64,000 bases of DNA from DASUPK01 sp046732465 (GTDB taxonomy: Bacteria > Actinomycetota > Thermoleophilia > Solirubrobacterales > 70-9), in contig JBKPND010000011.1 in assembly GCA_046732465.1 (NCBI GenBank), positions 14,965 to 78,964 of the forward strand, given 5' to 3'. A program made the translations under genes and the position numbers. Numbering within the stretch: the first letter of the stretch is position 1; each line of letters starts with the position of its first letter. Shown here piece after piece: positions 1-8,700 of the stretch. Under the pieces are notes generated by a model. The model was given only the letters and a program-made list of their open reading frames with translations, was not told where the DNA came from and did no database searches.

Positions 1-972
1 CCGGACGTCCGCTTCGCCGAGGCCTATCTCTCGCGCGCCGGCGTACAGCGCTTTCTGCCGCCGACCGCCACCGGCGCCAGCCAGCTCAACACCTTCGTCG
101 ACTATGGGGCGACCAGCGGCATGGCGGTGGGCGCCCGGGCGCGAGACGACGGTGTGCAGGTGAACCTGGTCAGCGAGCTCGACCCGAACCTCGAGGCCCG
201 GAGCCCGACGGTGTTCGCCAGCCTGCCGGAGTTCGAGCCAGGGCTCGCCGACGAGGCCGGCCCCCGTGCCCTCGGGTACATCGGGGTGGGGGAGCTGGGC
301 CCGGCGATCAACAACGCGCTCGCCTCTGCGGGCGCCGGCGCACAGGGTTTGGCGGGGTCGCTGCGGGCGCTGGCGCAGCGCCTGCAGAAGGAGGCGAGTG
401 TCGACCCCCTCAAGGACCTGCTCCCCGCTCTCGGCGGACAGGCCGCCCTGGTCGCCGAGCCGACCGGCGCGGCTCCGTACGCGAGCGTGATCGTCGAGGG
501 CGTCGACGAGGAGAAGGCCGCCGACGCGCTGGCGTCGCTGCAGGGGCCGCTGCTCCGCTCGCTCACCGCGGGCGGCCAGGTGCCGAGCTTCCGGACCACG
601 GAGGTGGACGGGGTACCCGTGCACTCCGTCCGGGTCTCGCCGAGCGTCGACCTCTCCTACGCGATCTTCGACGGGAAGCTGGTCATCTCCACGCAGCCGC
701 AGGGCATTTCGCAGGTGCGCTCGAGCGGCGACAACCTGGCCGACACCGGCGCTTTCAAGGATGCGACGGACCGGCTCCCGGACCGAGTCTCGGCGCTAGT
801 CTTCCTCAACCTCCACGAGGTCCTGGGACTGGCTCAGCAGGCCGGCCTGGCGGAGAATCCACTGTATGCCTCGCTCAGTGAAGACATCTCGCGCGTCGGC
901 TCTCTCGGTCTCGCCGTGAGGGGAAGCGACGACGAGCTTCAATCAGAACTCTTCCTGGCCATCCACGACTGA
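1..972 (+). CDS. DUF3352-family protein, C-terminal part (5' end outside window)
   Basis: The frame is open from the first base, so the start lies upstream and only the last 323 residues are seen. The pattern (repeated beta-strand/helix segments, 'LPALGGQAALV' followed by a varied 'PYASVIVEGVDEEKA' stretch, and a late 'DRVSALVFLNLHEVL') is that of actinobacterial DUF3352 proteins, usually anchored by an N-terminal membrane segment that would lie outside the window. The biochemical role is unknown. It ends 7 nt before metK, whose ribosome site GAGGAA overlaps the TGA stop region, so the two are probably cotranscribed. An internal ATG at 121 is not the real start, because homologous-looking sequence continues upstream of it. 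Confidence 0.7.
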   Translation, partial: PDVRFAEAYLSRAGVQRFLPPTATGASQLNTFVDYGATSGMAVGARARDDGVQVNLVSELDPNLEARSPTVFASLPEFEPGLADEAGPRALGYIGVGELGPAINNALASAGAGAQGLAGSLRALAQRLQKEASVDPLKDLLPALGGQAALVAEPTGAAPYASVIVEGVDEEKAADALASLQGPLLRSLTAGGQVPSFRTTEVDGVPVHSVRVSPSVDLSYAIFDGKLVISTQPQGISQVRSSGDNLADTGAFKDATDRLPDRVSALVFLNLHEVLGLAQQAGLAENPLYASLSEDISRVGSLGLAVRGSDDELQSELFLAIHD

Positions 973-979
973 GGAACCA

Positions 980-2224
980 ATGGAGAAGCTTTCAGACAAC
1001 GAGTACCTGTTCACCTCCGAGTCGGTAACCGAGGGACACCCCGACAAGATTTGCGACCAGATCTCAGACGGTGTCCTCGACGCGATCATGGCCGAGGACC
1101 CCGAGGGCCGGGTGGCGTGCGAGACGCTCGTCAATACGGGCCTGGTCGTCGTCTCGGGGGAGATCACGACCAAGTGCTACGTCGACATCCCGAAGATCGC
1201 ACGCGAGACGATCCGCCAGATCGGCTATGACGATCCGCGCTACGGGTTCGACCACGAGGCCTGTGCGGTCCTGACCGCGATCGACGAGCAGTCGCCCGAC
1301 ATCGCCCAGGGCGTGGACAAGGGCTTTGAGCAGCGCGAGGGGGAGTCCGCCGACGAGCTCGACGCGGCCGGAGCCGGGGACCAGGGAATGATGTTCGGCT
1401 ACGCGACCCGCGAGACCAAGGCGCTGATGCCAATGCCGATCCAGATCGCCCATCAGCTGGCCCGGCAGCTCGCCGAGGTGCGCAAGGCGGAAGTGGTGCC
1501 CTACCTCGGCCCCGACGGCAAGACCCAGGTCTCCGTTCGCTACGAGAACGACCGGCCGGTCGAGATCGCGAAGGTCCTGATCTCGACGCAGCATCGCGAG
1601 GAGGCCGGCAAGCAGATGATCCGCAACGACCTCTGGGAGCACGTGCTCGAGCCGGTGCTGCACACCGAGTACAAGGAGCTCTACACCGAGAACGAGCTGC
1701 TCGAGAACTTCATGGTCAACCCCACCGGCAAGTTCGTGATCGGCGGGCCGGTAGGCGACGCGGGATTGACCGGCCGCAAGATCATCGTCGACACCTATGG
1801 CGGCGCTGCCCGACACGGCGGTGGGGCCTTCTCCGGCAAGGACCCGTCGAAGGTCGACCGCTCAGCCGCCTACGCGGCCCGCTACGTCGCGAAGAACGTC
1901 GTCGCGGCGGGGCTCGCGGATCGCTGCGAGCTCCAGGTCGCGTATGCGATCGGCGTCGCCCATCCGGTCTCGATCATGGTCCAGACCTTCGGCACGGGCA
2001 AGCTCTCCGACGCGGAGATCGGACGGATCGTCGAGGAGAACTTCGACCTGCGGCCGGCCGCCTTCCGCCGCTACCTGGACCTGCACCGCCCGATCTTCCA
2101 GAGGACCGCGGCCTACGGCCACTTCGGCCGCGAGGACGCCGATTTCACCTGGGAGCACACCGACCGCGCCGATCAGCTGCGTGAGGCCGCGGGGCTGGGT
2201 GCGAAGGCGGAGGCGCCGGCCTAG
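980..2224 (+). CDS. metK: S-adenosylmethionine synthase
   Basis: Makes S-adenosylmethionine from methionine and ATP in the cytoplasm. 414 residues, slightly longer than the usual 385-400. Signature motifs are present: GHPDKICDQISD near residue 19 (ATP/Mg binding), the GAGDQGMMFGYA hexapeptide region near residue 131, and GGAARHGGGAFSGKDPSKVDR near residue 275 (P-loop-like phosphate site). The C-terminal half carries an acidic insertion-free core ending in 'GHFGREDADFTWE'. Start ATG is 7 nt after the preceding stop, with GAGGAA as ribosome site. No SAM riboswitch is possible in the short gap. Its TAG stop lies in the palindrome CTAG that also supplies the stop of the convergent PH-domain gene. 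Confidence 0.97.
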   Translation: MEKLSDNEYLFTSESVTEGHPDKICDQISDGVLDAIMAEDPEGRVACETLVNTGLVVVSGEITTKCYVDIPKIARETIRQIGYDDPRYGFDHEACAVLTAIDEQSPDIAQGVDKGFEQREGESADELDAAGAGDQGMMFGYATRETKALMPMPIQIAHQLARQLAEVRKAEVVPYLGPDGKTQVSVRYENDRPVEIAKVLISTQHREEAGKQMIRNDLWEHVLEPVLHTEYKELYTENELLENFMVNPTGKFVIGGPVGDAGLTGRKIIVDTYGGAARHGGGAFSGKDPSKVDRSAAYAARYVAKNVVAAGLADRCELQVAYAIGVAHPVSIMVQTFGTGKLSDAEIGRIVEENFDLRPAAFRRYLDLHRPIFQRTAAYGHFGREDADFTWEHTDRADQLREAAGLGAKAEAPA

Positions 2225-2715
2225 GTCTGGGTTCCGGGCTCGGCCTCGCCCTGGAGGCCGCTGAGGATCGGGGTCGCCTGCTCGACGTTCTGGACGACCT
2301 CCTCCGGCTGGGCGACGCCCGCGAAGACGAAGTTCGATTCGTCCGTTCCGGCGGTCGTGAACTCGACGTCGCCGATCTGCATGATCCGCTCGTAGACGCC
2401 CTGGTTGTAGTTCACGTTCTGGACGCGCTGCAGGCGGGTCTCCTGGACCTTGCGGGCGATGATTCCCACCTTGATGTTGAGGCGGCGGTCGGTGATCGTG
2501 TAAACGGTCGCGACGCGTTTGATGAACCCGACGAGGATCGTGACCGCGAGGATCACGATGAAGGTGACGATCCCGAGGCCGACGCCTTCGTTGATCAGCC
2601 CGGCGAGCACCCCGGCGGCGGCCCCGACCGCGGCGCCCTTGAGATAGAAGCCGATGATCGCCCGCCAGGACGGATGCCCCTGGTAGATCACCCTCTCCCC
2701 GGACTGCAGGTCCAC
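2221..2715 (-). CDS. Membrane protein with bacterial PH domain (bPH2/DUF304)
   Basis: 164 residues from GTG at 2715. 'GERVIYQGHPSWRAIIGFYL' opens a short N-terminal region, two membrane segments follow (about residues 20-65), then the bPH2 domain ('YTITDRRLNIKVGIIARKVQETRLQRVQNV', about residues 70-140). Such proteins are of unknown function; the domain is a PH-like fold in cytoplasmic position. A longer reading from 2787 would overlap priA, whereas GTG 2715 sits 6 nt after TACTCT, the same spacing seen for many genes here, so I prefer it. Divergent from priA and convergent with metK, sharing CTAG as stop. Function not assignable from context. Confidence 0.8.
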   Translation of the reverse strand: MDLQSGERVIYQGHPSWRAIIGFYLKGAAVGAAAGVLAGLINEGVGLGIVTFIVILAVTILVGFIKRVATVYTITDRRLNIKVGIIARKVQETRLQRVQNVNYNQGVYERIMQIGDVEFTTAGTDESNFVFAGVAQPEEVVQNVEQATPILSGLQGEAEPGTQT

Positions 2716-2721
2716 GGCGGC

Positions 2722-2727
2722 AGAGTA
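2722..2727 (-). promoter_or_regulatory. Putative -10 box (TACTCT) of PH-domain gene
   Basis: TACTCT on the minus strand ends 6 nt before GTG 2715, a spacing that would give a leaderless transcript. Confidence 0.4.
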
Positions 2728-2757
2728 ACCGCGAGGGCGGTCGTCCGCGAGGCTGCC

Positions 2758-2763
2758 TAGGCT
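2758..2763 (+). promoter_or_regulatory. Putative -10 box (TAGGCT) of priA
   Basis: TAGGCT lies 10 nt before the priA ATG. An AGGA at 2766-2769 sits too close to the start to be a good ribosome site. Confidence 0.4.
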
Positions 2764-2773
2764 CGGAGGACAG

Positions 2774-4963
2774 ATGTCGATTGCCAAGGTTGAGCCGCTG
2801 CTGACGACCCGGAACGTGTCCGGGCCCTTCGACTATCGCCTGCCGGAGGCGATGAGCGAGGTCGAGGTCGGCTCGGTGCTGGTGGTGCCCTTCGGGCGCC
2901 GGCGGGTGGTCGGCGTCGTCGTCGGCCTCGCCGATCACAGCGAGCTGCCGCAGGACCGATTGGCTGAGCCACTCGAGGCGCTGGAGGCCGGCGTGCCGCC
3001 CGAGCTCGTGGGCCTGGGCCGCTGGGTCGGCGAGGAGTACTGCTCCACGCCCGCCCGCGGGCTCGGCCTCGTGCTGCCGCCGGGGGTGGGTACGGGGGCC
3101 GAGGCCCGTCGCGTCCGGCCGCTGGTCGAGCTGGAGGCCGAGGCGACCGAGAAGGGACTCGAGGCGATCTCCCGCGGCGAGCGCCTCGGGCTGCGCCAGC
3201 GGGCGGTGCTCCGTGCCCTCGCCGCGGGCCCGAAGCTGGCGCGCCAGCTCGCGGCCGGCGCCGGGTCGGACCGCGCGACCCTTCGCCGGCTCGAGGCTCG
3301 CGGGCTGATCTCAACCCGGGAGGTCGAGCGCCGCCGCCGTCATCGCTCGCCCGCGGTCGGGGCGGTGCGCGAGGGCGTCGAGCTCACCGCCGACCAGAGG
3401 GCCGCGCTCGAGAACGTGGTCGCTGCGATTCCGGGGCGGGGCGAAGGGGCGGGGGGTCGCTCCTTTCTCCTCCACGGGGTGACCGGCTCGGGGAAGACCG
3501 AGGTGTACCTGGAGGCGGCGCGCGAGGCGCTCGCTCGAGGCCGAGGCGCGATCGTGCTGGTGCCTGAGATCGCGCTGACCCCGCAGACGATGGATCGCTT
3601 CCGCCGCCGCTTCGGGGACTCGGTGGCGCTGCTGCACTCGCGGATGCCGGCGGGCGCGCGCTACGACGAGTGGCGCCGCCTGCGCTCCGGTGAGGCGCGG
3701 ATCGCCGTCGGCCCGCGCTCCGTCGTCTTCGCGCCCGTGCACGACCCCGGGCTGATCGTGATCGACGAGGAGCACGACTCCTCCTACAAGCAGGAGAGCG
3801 ATCCGCGCTACGACGCGCGGGAGGTCGCCGCCCGGCGGGCCGCCGAGTCCGGCGCGGTCCTGCTGTCCGGGACGGCGACGCCGCGGCCCGAGAGCTGGCA
3901 GGGGCTGGAGCGGCTCGAGCTGCCGGATCGGGTCGACGAGAGGCCGCTCCCACCAGTGGAGATCGTCGACATGCGCGGCGGGGTCCCTGGGCCGCTCCAC
4001 CCGAGGACGCGAGAGGCCTTCAACGAGGTGGCGCGCGAGGGCGGCAAGGCGATCCTGCTGATCAACCGCCGCGGCTGGTCCACGCACCTCACCTGCCGCT
4101 CCTGCGGCCACGCCTGGGAGTGCCCGCACTGCGACGTCTCGCTGGTGCTGCACCGAGACGGCGGCCTCCGCTGCCACCACTGCGGCCACGCGGAGCCGAA
4201 GCCCGAGGCGTGCCCGGAGTGCTCCTCAGTGACCATCGCGCGCGTCGGATCCGGGACGCAGCGGGTCGAGTCCGAGCTGACCGAGATGCTCGCGCCGCTC
4301 GAGATCTTCCGGCTCGACTCCGACAGTGCGGCGAGCCGCGGACACGCTGAGGTGCTCAGTCGGTTTGAGTCAGCCGACTCGGGGGTCCTGGTCGGAACCC
4401 AGATGGTCGCCAAGGGCCACGACTTCCCGGACGTCACCCTGAGCGTGATCCTCGACGCCGACGGGGCGTTGCGGCTGCCCGACTTCCGCTCCGAGGAGCG
4501 CACGTTTGCCCTGATCACCCAGCTCGCGGGTCGCAGCGGCCGCGGGGATGCGGGGGGCCGCGTCCTCGTCCAGGCCCTGTCGACCGGTGCGCCGAGCATC
4601 CGGCACGCCGCCCGGCACGACTCGGCGGGCTTCCTCGAGCAGGAGCTCGAGCGCCGCCGGGCCCTCCGCTACCCGCCGTTCTCGCACCTGATCGAGATCG
4701 GCCTCGCCGGAGTCGACGAGCCGCGGGTCGAGCGCTCGGCCGAGACCGTGCGCGAGCTGGTCGCCGATCGGATCTCGGCCGACGACGAGCTGCTCGGCCC
4801 CGCGCCGCTCTTCCGCCTGCGCGGCAAGCACCGCCGCCGTCTGCTGATCAAGTCGGGCCGCCGCCACGAGACGGTCACGGCGATCCGCGAGGCGGTCGCG
4901 ACCGCCGTCCGCGACCGGGCCCTGCGCGAACTGTCGATCTCGGTGGACGTGGACCCGCAGTAG
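2774..4963 (+). CDS. priA: Primosomal protein N' (replication restart helicase PriA)
   Basis: DNA helicase that recognises abandoned forks and reloads the replisome. 729 residues. The N-terminal 3'-DNA-binding domain occupies about residues 1-105, followed by a winged-helix-like linker. The helicase core has Walker A GVTGSGKT at 235-242 and the DEEH box at 331-334. Eight cysteines at 441, 444, 450, 453, 467, 470, 480 and 483 form the two zinc sites. Family knowledge: PriA of Streptomyces and Mycobacterium has lost its helicase motifs, so this intact form is notable in an actinobacterium. It precedes def-fmt, its common neighbours, but here a minus-strand nuclease gene is inserted between them. 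Confidence 0.96.
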   Translation: MSIAKVEPLLTTRNVSGPFDYRLPEAMSEVEVGSVLVVPFGRRRVVGVVVGLADHSELPQDRLAEPLEALEAGVPPELVGLGRWVGEEYCSTPARGLGLVLPPGVGTGAEARRVRPLVELEAEATEKGLEAISRGERLGLRQRAVLRALAAGPKLARQLAAGAGSDRATLRRLEARGLISTREVERRRRHRSPAVGAVREGVELTADQRAALENVVAAIPGRGEGAGGRSFLLHGVTGSGKTEVYLEAAREALARGRGAIVLVPEIALTPQTMDRFRRRFGDSVALLHSRMPAGARYDEWRRLRSGEARIAVGPRSVVFAPVHDPGLIVIDEEHDSSYKQESDPRYDAREVAARRAAESGAVLLSGTATPRPESWQGLERLELPDRVDERPLPPVEIVDMRGGVPGPLHPRTREAFNEVAREGGKAILLINRRGWSTHLTCRSCGHAWECPHCDVSLVLHRDGGLRCHHCGHAEPKPEACPECSSVTIARVGSGTQRVESELTEMLAPLEIFRLDSDSAASRGHAEVLSRFESADSGVLVGTQMVAKGHDFPDVTLSVILDADGALRLPDFRSEERTFALITQLAGRSGRGDAGGRVLVQALSTGAPSIRHAARHDSAGFLEQELERRRALRYPPFSHLIEIGLAGVDEPRVERSAETVRELVADRISADDELLGPAPLFRLRGKHRRRLLIKSGRRHETVTAIREAVATAVRDRALRELSISVDVDPQ

Positions 4964-4968
4964 CGGCG

Positions 4969-5877
4969 TCATCCGAGCAGTCGCTGAAGATCCTCCGCCA
5001 CCTCGCGAGGTCGGCGGCTGATCTGTTCCCAGGTGTAGCGGACGACTTGGAAGCCTTTGGTCCTCAGTGCCAGCTCGCGATCGCGGTCGCGCTTCATCTG
5101 TCCCAATCCGGTATGAGCATCGCCGCCGTCGACCTCCACCGCGAGGCGTTCGGCTCGCCAAATGGCATCGACACGCATCAGGCCGGCCCTTCGGTTGACC
5201 TCCGGCATCGGCAAGGGGGCCATCTCGCAGAGCTCGAGGAACCGCTCCTCCAGGGCGCTGAGGGTCTCCGCGAGCTCGGGCAGGTGATTCGCTAGCGCAA
5301 GCCTGAGCGCTCGCGAGCCCCGGCGTCCCGACCCGGTAACGGCGAGGATCTCGGCGGGCTGAAGCAGCTTGCGGTACTCCGCTTCCGCCAGGGCGCGGCG
5401 TACCTGGCGGAACGGCAGTATCCCGGCGATGTCGAGCAGCGTGCGAGCGGCGGAGGTCACAGGGAGGCCCCTGCATTCGGCTCGCTGAATCTGACGGGAG
5501 CGGTGCACGCGAACACCGGGCAATGAAGAGCGACGGCCCGGCACCGTCAGGTGGATTCGCCTCGGCTCGGCGTCAATGAGTGACCACGCCCAGGCCGCAG
5601 TGGTGTGGCTCAGCACAGCCTGATCGCCGCCAAACAGCAGGGCGGCGAAGAGACGGCCGTTAAGGGAAAGGGCCGCATGGCCGAAGGCGTAGACGCCTGG
5701 ATGGATTCGGTGCAACCGGGCGGCAGCGATCCAGCGAGCGATTGTGGCCCTCCCAAGACCAGCACCGAGGAGCTGCTTGCGGCTGATGACACCGTTCTGC
5801 CGCTGCGCAAGCGCGGCAACCGCTTCTGCGGCGAATTGGGTCCGACTGCCGGACCCGACGGGACGCAGAACGGGCAT
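4969..5877 (-). CDS. AbiEi-like winged helix plus DUF559 (Vsr-like) endonuclease-fold protein
   Basis: 302 residues from ATG 5877; ATG 5886 is also possible, but 5877 has AGGA about 8 nt upstream. N-terminal winged helix (about residues 13-62, 'AALAQRQNGVISRKQLL' to 'HPGVYAFG') matches the AbiEi-type antitoxin DNA-binding fold. The middle resembles AbiEi C-terminal sequence ('HTTAAWAWSL', 'TSAARTLLDIA'). The last 80 residues are DUF559, a PD-(D/E)xK/Vsr-like fold with 'MRVDAIWRAERLAVEVDGG' and 'GFQVVRYTWEQI'. Common in actinobacteria and in many copies per genome; substrate and role unknown. Gene is isolated between priA and def and ends 5 nt from priA. Not a complete toxin-antitoxin pair. 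Confidence 0.8.
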   Translation of the reverse strand: MPVLRPVGSGSRTQFAAEAVAALAQRQNGVISRKQLLGAGLGRATIARWIAAARLHRIHPGVYAFGHAALSLNGRLFAALLFGGDQAVLSHTTAAWAWSLIDAEPRRIHLTVPGRRSSLPGVRVHRSRQIQRAECRGLPVTSAARTLLDIAGILPFRQVRRALAEAEYRKLLQPAEILAVTGSGRRGSRALRLALANHLPELAETLSALEERFLELCEMAPLPMPEVNRRAGLMRVDAIWRAERLAVEVDGGDAHTGLGQMKRDRDRELALRTKGFQVVRYTWEQISRRPREVAEDLQRLLG

Positions 5878-6002
5878 GCGGTCCATCCTGGGCCCCGAGA
5901 TGTCACGGAACGGCTGAGATGGCGCCCATTCATTGTCGAAGTTCGTCCCGCCACCACCGAGGTTCGTCTCTGCTTCACCGATATCCCTCCCGCGGCCGCG
6001 AC

Positions 6003-6008
6003 TAGACT
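6003..6008 (+). promoter_or_regulatory. Putative -10 box (TAGACT) of def-fmt
   Basis: TAGACT ends 8 nt before the def ATG at 6017. Confidence 0.4.
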
Positions 6009-6016
6009 CGAAGGCG

Positions 6017-6727
6017 ATGGCAGACGAGGCGACAGAGACCCTCGACGACGAGCTTCTCGACGACGACGAGCTCGCAACCGAGGCTGAGGAGCCGGAGGGG
6101 CTCGACCAGGAGGCGCTCGAGCGCCGTAGCGCGGCGCTCTCCCAGGTCGTCAAGTTCGGGGACCCGGTGCTCAAGTCGGCTGCCTCACCCGTGAGCGAGT
6201 TCGATGAGCGCCTGGCCGCGGAGGCCGAGCGGATGATCGGCCTGATGCGCGACGCGATCGGGGTCGGCCTCGCCGCGACCCAGCTGGGCGTGCTGCGCCG
6301 GATGCTGGTCTTTCAGGTCGGCCCGGACGCCGAGCCGACCGTCCTCGTCAATCCGGAGATCGAATGGCGGTCGGACGATGCCGCGACGGCCGAGGAGGGG
6401 TGCCTCAGCATCCCGGGCGTCGTCGTCGACGTCGAGCGACCGCTCTTCGTCCGAGCCCGCGCCGTCGATGTCCATGGGGAGCCGCTCACCCTCGAGGCGT
6501 CGGGCCTCGAGGCCCGCGTGATCCAGCACGAGGTCGACCACCTCGACGGCGTCCTGATGCTCGACCGCACCGAGAAGGAGCAGCGCAAAGGCGCCCTGCG
6601 GGCGCTGCGCGAGGGCGGCACCTACGCGCCCGGCGAGCCCGAGGACGAGAGCGAGGGCGAGGAAGCCGAGGGGACGAGAGGTGTGCGAGGGCGCACCGCA
6701 GGCGAAGCCGAGGAGCGACCCGTTTAA
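6017..6727 (+). CDS. def: Peptide deformylase
   Basis: Removes the N-formyl group from new proteins using a metal ion. All three family motifs are present: GVGLAATQLG, EEGCLSIPG (metal-binding Cys) and QHEVDHLDG (HExxH metal site and catalytic Glu). 236 residues, longer than the usual 170-200 because of an acidic N-terminal extension of about 35 residues ('DDELLDDDELATEAEEPE') and an acidic C-terminal tail. Start ATG 6017 is preferred over an upstream in-frame ATG at 5933 because it follows a TAGACT box and begins the low-complexity acidic leader. The stop overlaps the region just before fmt, forming the classic def-fmt operon. Confidence 0.96.
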   Translation: MADEATETLDDELLDDDELATEAEEPEGLDQEALERRSAALSQVVKFGDPVLKSAASPVSEFDERLAAEAERMIGLMRDAIGVGLAATQLGVLRRMLVFQVGPDAEPTVLVNPEIEWRSDDAATAEEGCLSIPGVVVDVERPLFVRARAVDVHGEPLTLEASGLEARVIQHEVDHLDGVLMLDRTEKEQRKGALRALREGGTYAPGEPEDESEGEEAEGTRGVRGRTAGEAEERPV

Positions 6728-6734
6728 TGGAGGA

Positions 6735-7661
6735 GTGAGGACCGCCTACCTCGGCACCTCCGAGTTCGCGGCGACCGTCCTTCGCCGCCTCGCCGAGAGC
6801 CCGCACCGCCCGACGCTGGTGGTGACGCCGCCCGACAGCCGCCGGGGGAGGGGGCGCAAGCTGGCGCCGCCGCCGGCGGCCGAGACCGCCCGTGAGCTCG
6901 GCCTGGAGCTCCACCAGACGCCGGACGTGAATTCGGCCGACTCGCTGGCGGCGATCCGCACGGCCCGCCCGGAGGTGATCGTCGTCTGCGCCTTCGGGCA
7001 GCTGATCAAGGAACCGCTGCTCAGCGAGTTCCTGATGCTGAACGTCCATCCCTCGCTGATCCCGCGCTGGCGCGGGGCCGCACCGATCGAGCGCGCCCTG
7101 ATGGCCGGCGACGACAGGACCGGTGTCACGATCATGCGGGTGACCGAGAGACTCGACGCGGGTCCCATCGCGCTCGCCGAGGCGGTCAGCGCGTACGGCG
7201 AAGACGACTACGCCTCGCTCTCGGAGCGCCTCGCCCAGACAGCGGGCCAGCTGGTCGTCCAGGCGCTCGACTCACTCGATGCGGGGACGCTGGACTTCAC
7301 CGAGCAGGACGAGTCCGCGGCGAGCTACGCGGAAAAGATCGCCCCGGAAGAACGGCGCCTGGACCCCTCGCGGCCGGTCTCCGAGCTCGCGCGGCAAGTG
7401 CGCGCGCTGACCCCTCATGTAGGTGCGTACCTGGAGCTCGAGGGCGGCGATCGGCTCGGAGTTCGCTCCGCTGAGGCCGGCCATCCCTTCGGCTGGGATG
7501 GGTCCGCGGAGCCAGGCACGCTCGTCGTCGAGAGCGGGGAGCTGGTGCTCGTCGGTCCGGACGGGCTCCTCACGCTCGAAGTCGTCCAACCACCGGGAAA
7601 AAAGCCGATGAGCGCGGCGGATTTCCTGCGCGGCCACGCTCCCCCTACCAAAGCCGTCTGA
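6735..7661 (+). CDS. fmt: Methionyl-tRNA formyltransferase
   Basis: Formylates initiator Met-tRNA with 10-formyl-THF. 308 residues from GTG 6735; the protein then begins 'RTAYLGTSEFAA', matching the usual Fmt start. GGAGG at 6729-6733 is very close to that GTG, so the start is placed by homology. The N-terminal Rossmann domain has 'VVVCAFGQLIKE' and the signature 'LIPRWRGAAPIERALMAGD'; the C-terminal OB-like tRNA domain starts about residue 205. It is 7 nt downstream of def and provides the formyl group that def removes. Confidence 0.95.
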   Translation: MRTAYLGTSEFAATVLRRLAESPHRPTLVVTPPDSRRGRGRKLAPPPAAETARELGLELHQTPDVNSADSLAAIRTARPEVIVVCAFGQLIKEPLLSEFLMLNVHPSLIPRWRGAAPIERALMAGDDRTGVTIMRVTERLDAGPIALAEAVSAYGEDDYASLSERLAQTAGQLVVQALDSLDAGTLDFTEQDESAASYAEKIAPEERRLDPSRPVSELARQVRALTPHVGAYLELEGGDRLGVRSAEAGHPFGWDGSAEPGTLVVESGELVLVGPDGLLTLEVVQPPGKKPMSAADFLRGHAPPTKAV

Positions 7662-7669
7662 CCGCTCGC

Positions 7670-7675
7670 TACTCT
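7670..7675 (+). promoter_or_regulatory. Putative -10 box (TACTCT) of zinc-ribbon gene
   Basis: TACTCT ends 6 nt before GTG 7682. Confidence 0.35.
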
Positions 7676-7681
7676 CGTCAC

Positions 7682-7957
7682 GTGGCCGAGCGGATCGAAA
7701 GCGGCCTTGGAAACGCGGCCGAGGCAGAGGAGCTCAGCGAGGGGGCGCTGCGGCGCCCGAATTGCCCGGGCTGCGGCGAGCCGTGGCTCCGGCCCGCCCA
7801 GCTCCCCGGAAGGTTCGTGTGCGTCTACTGCCTCCGCCGCTTCGAGCTCGTCTCGCAGTGCCCGAACTGCGGCGAGCACGGGACGATCAGTCGCATGAGC
7901 CGCACCGAGGACATGATGTGCAACAGCTGCGGCCACTCGATGCTCCGGAGCATCTGA
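7682..7957 (+). CDS. Small double zinc-ribbon protein (YfgJ-like)
   Basis: 91 residues from GTG. Four Cys pairs, CPGC, CVYC, CPNC and CNSC, alternate as in two tandem zinc ribbons. The spacing and the final 'CGHSMLRSI' resemble E. coli YfgJ, a small zinc-binding protein of unknown function. An Ala/Glu-rich N-terminal tail of about 25 residues precedes the first Cys. The gene lies 8 nt before rpe and 20 nt after fmt, so it is probably cotranscribed with rpe. No catalytic motif is visible; a protein- or nucleic-acid-binding role is only a guess. Confidence 0.75.
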   Translation: MAERIESGLGNAAEAEELSEGALRRPNCPGCGEPWLRPAQLPGRFVCVYCLRRFELVSQCPNCGEHGTISRMSRTEDMMCNSCGHSMLRSI

Positions 7958-7965
7958 CCCAGCAG

Positions 7966-8673
7966 ATGGAAGCCGCCACCGATAAGGCCTCGTCCACGCG
8001 GCGCGACCTCTACGCGGGCAAGCGCGTCGCGCCATCCATCCTCTCCGCCGACTTCTCCCGCCTCGGTGCGCAGATCGAGGAGGTGATGGCCGCGGGTGCG
8101 CGAGTCATCCACGTCGACGTGATGGACGGCCACTTCGTTCCCCCGATCACGATCGGTCCCCTCGTCGCGAGCGCGATCTCCGACCAGGTCCACCAGGCCG
8201 GCGGCGCCATCGACGTTCACCTGATGATCGAGCGCCCCGACGAGCACATCGAGGCGTTCGCGAAGGCCGGCGCCGACTCCATCACCTTCCACGCCGAGGC
8301 CACCCCGCACATCAACCGCACGCTGAACGCGATCCGTGAGCTGGGCTGCCTGGCCGGCCTCGCGATCAATCCGGGCACGCCGGTCGGCGCGGTGGGCGAG
8401 TCGATCCACGATGCGGACCTGTTTCTCTGCATGACCGTCAACCCGGGTTGGGGAGGCCAGCCGTTCATCGCCGACTCTCCGGACAAGGTGAGGAGGCTCG
8501 CCTCGCTGGTGGGGAACGGCGCCATCGAGGTCGACGGCGGAATCGATCCGGGCACCGCCGGCAGCGTCTCCGACGCCGGCGCGCGGCTGTTCGTCGCCGG
8601 CTCCGCCGTCTTCGGCGTCGAGGACCCGGCGGCCGCCTACAGCGCCATCGCGGACGCGGCTGGCGCCGTCTAG
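7966..8673 (+). CDS. rpe: Ribulose-phosphate 3-epimerase
   Basis: Interconverts ribulose 5-phosphate and xylulose 5-phosphate in the pentose phosphate pathway. 235 residues, TIM barrel. Motifs: VAPSILSADFSRLG (strand 1), HVDVMDGHFVPP (metal His/Asp), 'MTVNPGWGGQPFI' (phosphate loop) and 'EVDGGI' (metal Asp). The ATG at 7966 gives a 20-residue N-terminal extension before the conserved core. Ribulose 5-phosphate is also the substrate of RibB, encoded 4 kb downstream, though a flippase gene on the other strand separates them. Confidence 0.95.
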   Translation: MEAATDKASSTRRDLYAGKRVAPSILSADFSRLGAQIEEVMAAGARVIHVDVMDGHFVPPITIGPLVASAISDQVHQAGGAIDVHLMIERPDEHIEAFAKAGADSITFHAEATPHINRTLNAIRELGCLAGLAINPGTPVGAVGESIHDADLFLCMTVNPGWGGQPFIADSPDKVRRLASLVGNGAIEVDGGIDPGTAGSVSDAGARLFVAGSAVFGVEDPAAAYSAIADAAGAV

Positions 8674-8700
8674 GCGGTTCCGGCGACCGTTCCGGCCTAG
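8670..8700. terminator. Inverted repeat between convergent rpe and flippase stops
   Basis: CTAGGC at 8670-8675 and GCCTAG at 8695-8700 form the base of a hairpin that contains both stop codons; the inner part is GC-rich with no T run. It could terminate transcription from both sides. Confidence 0.35.
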
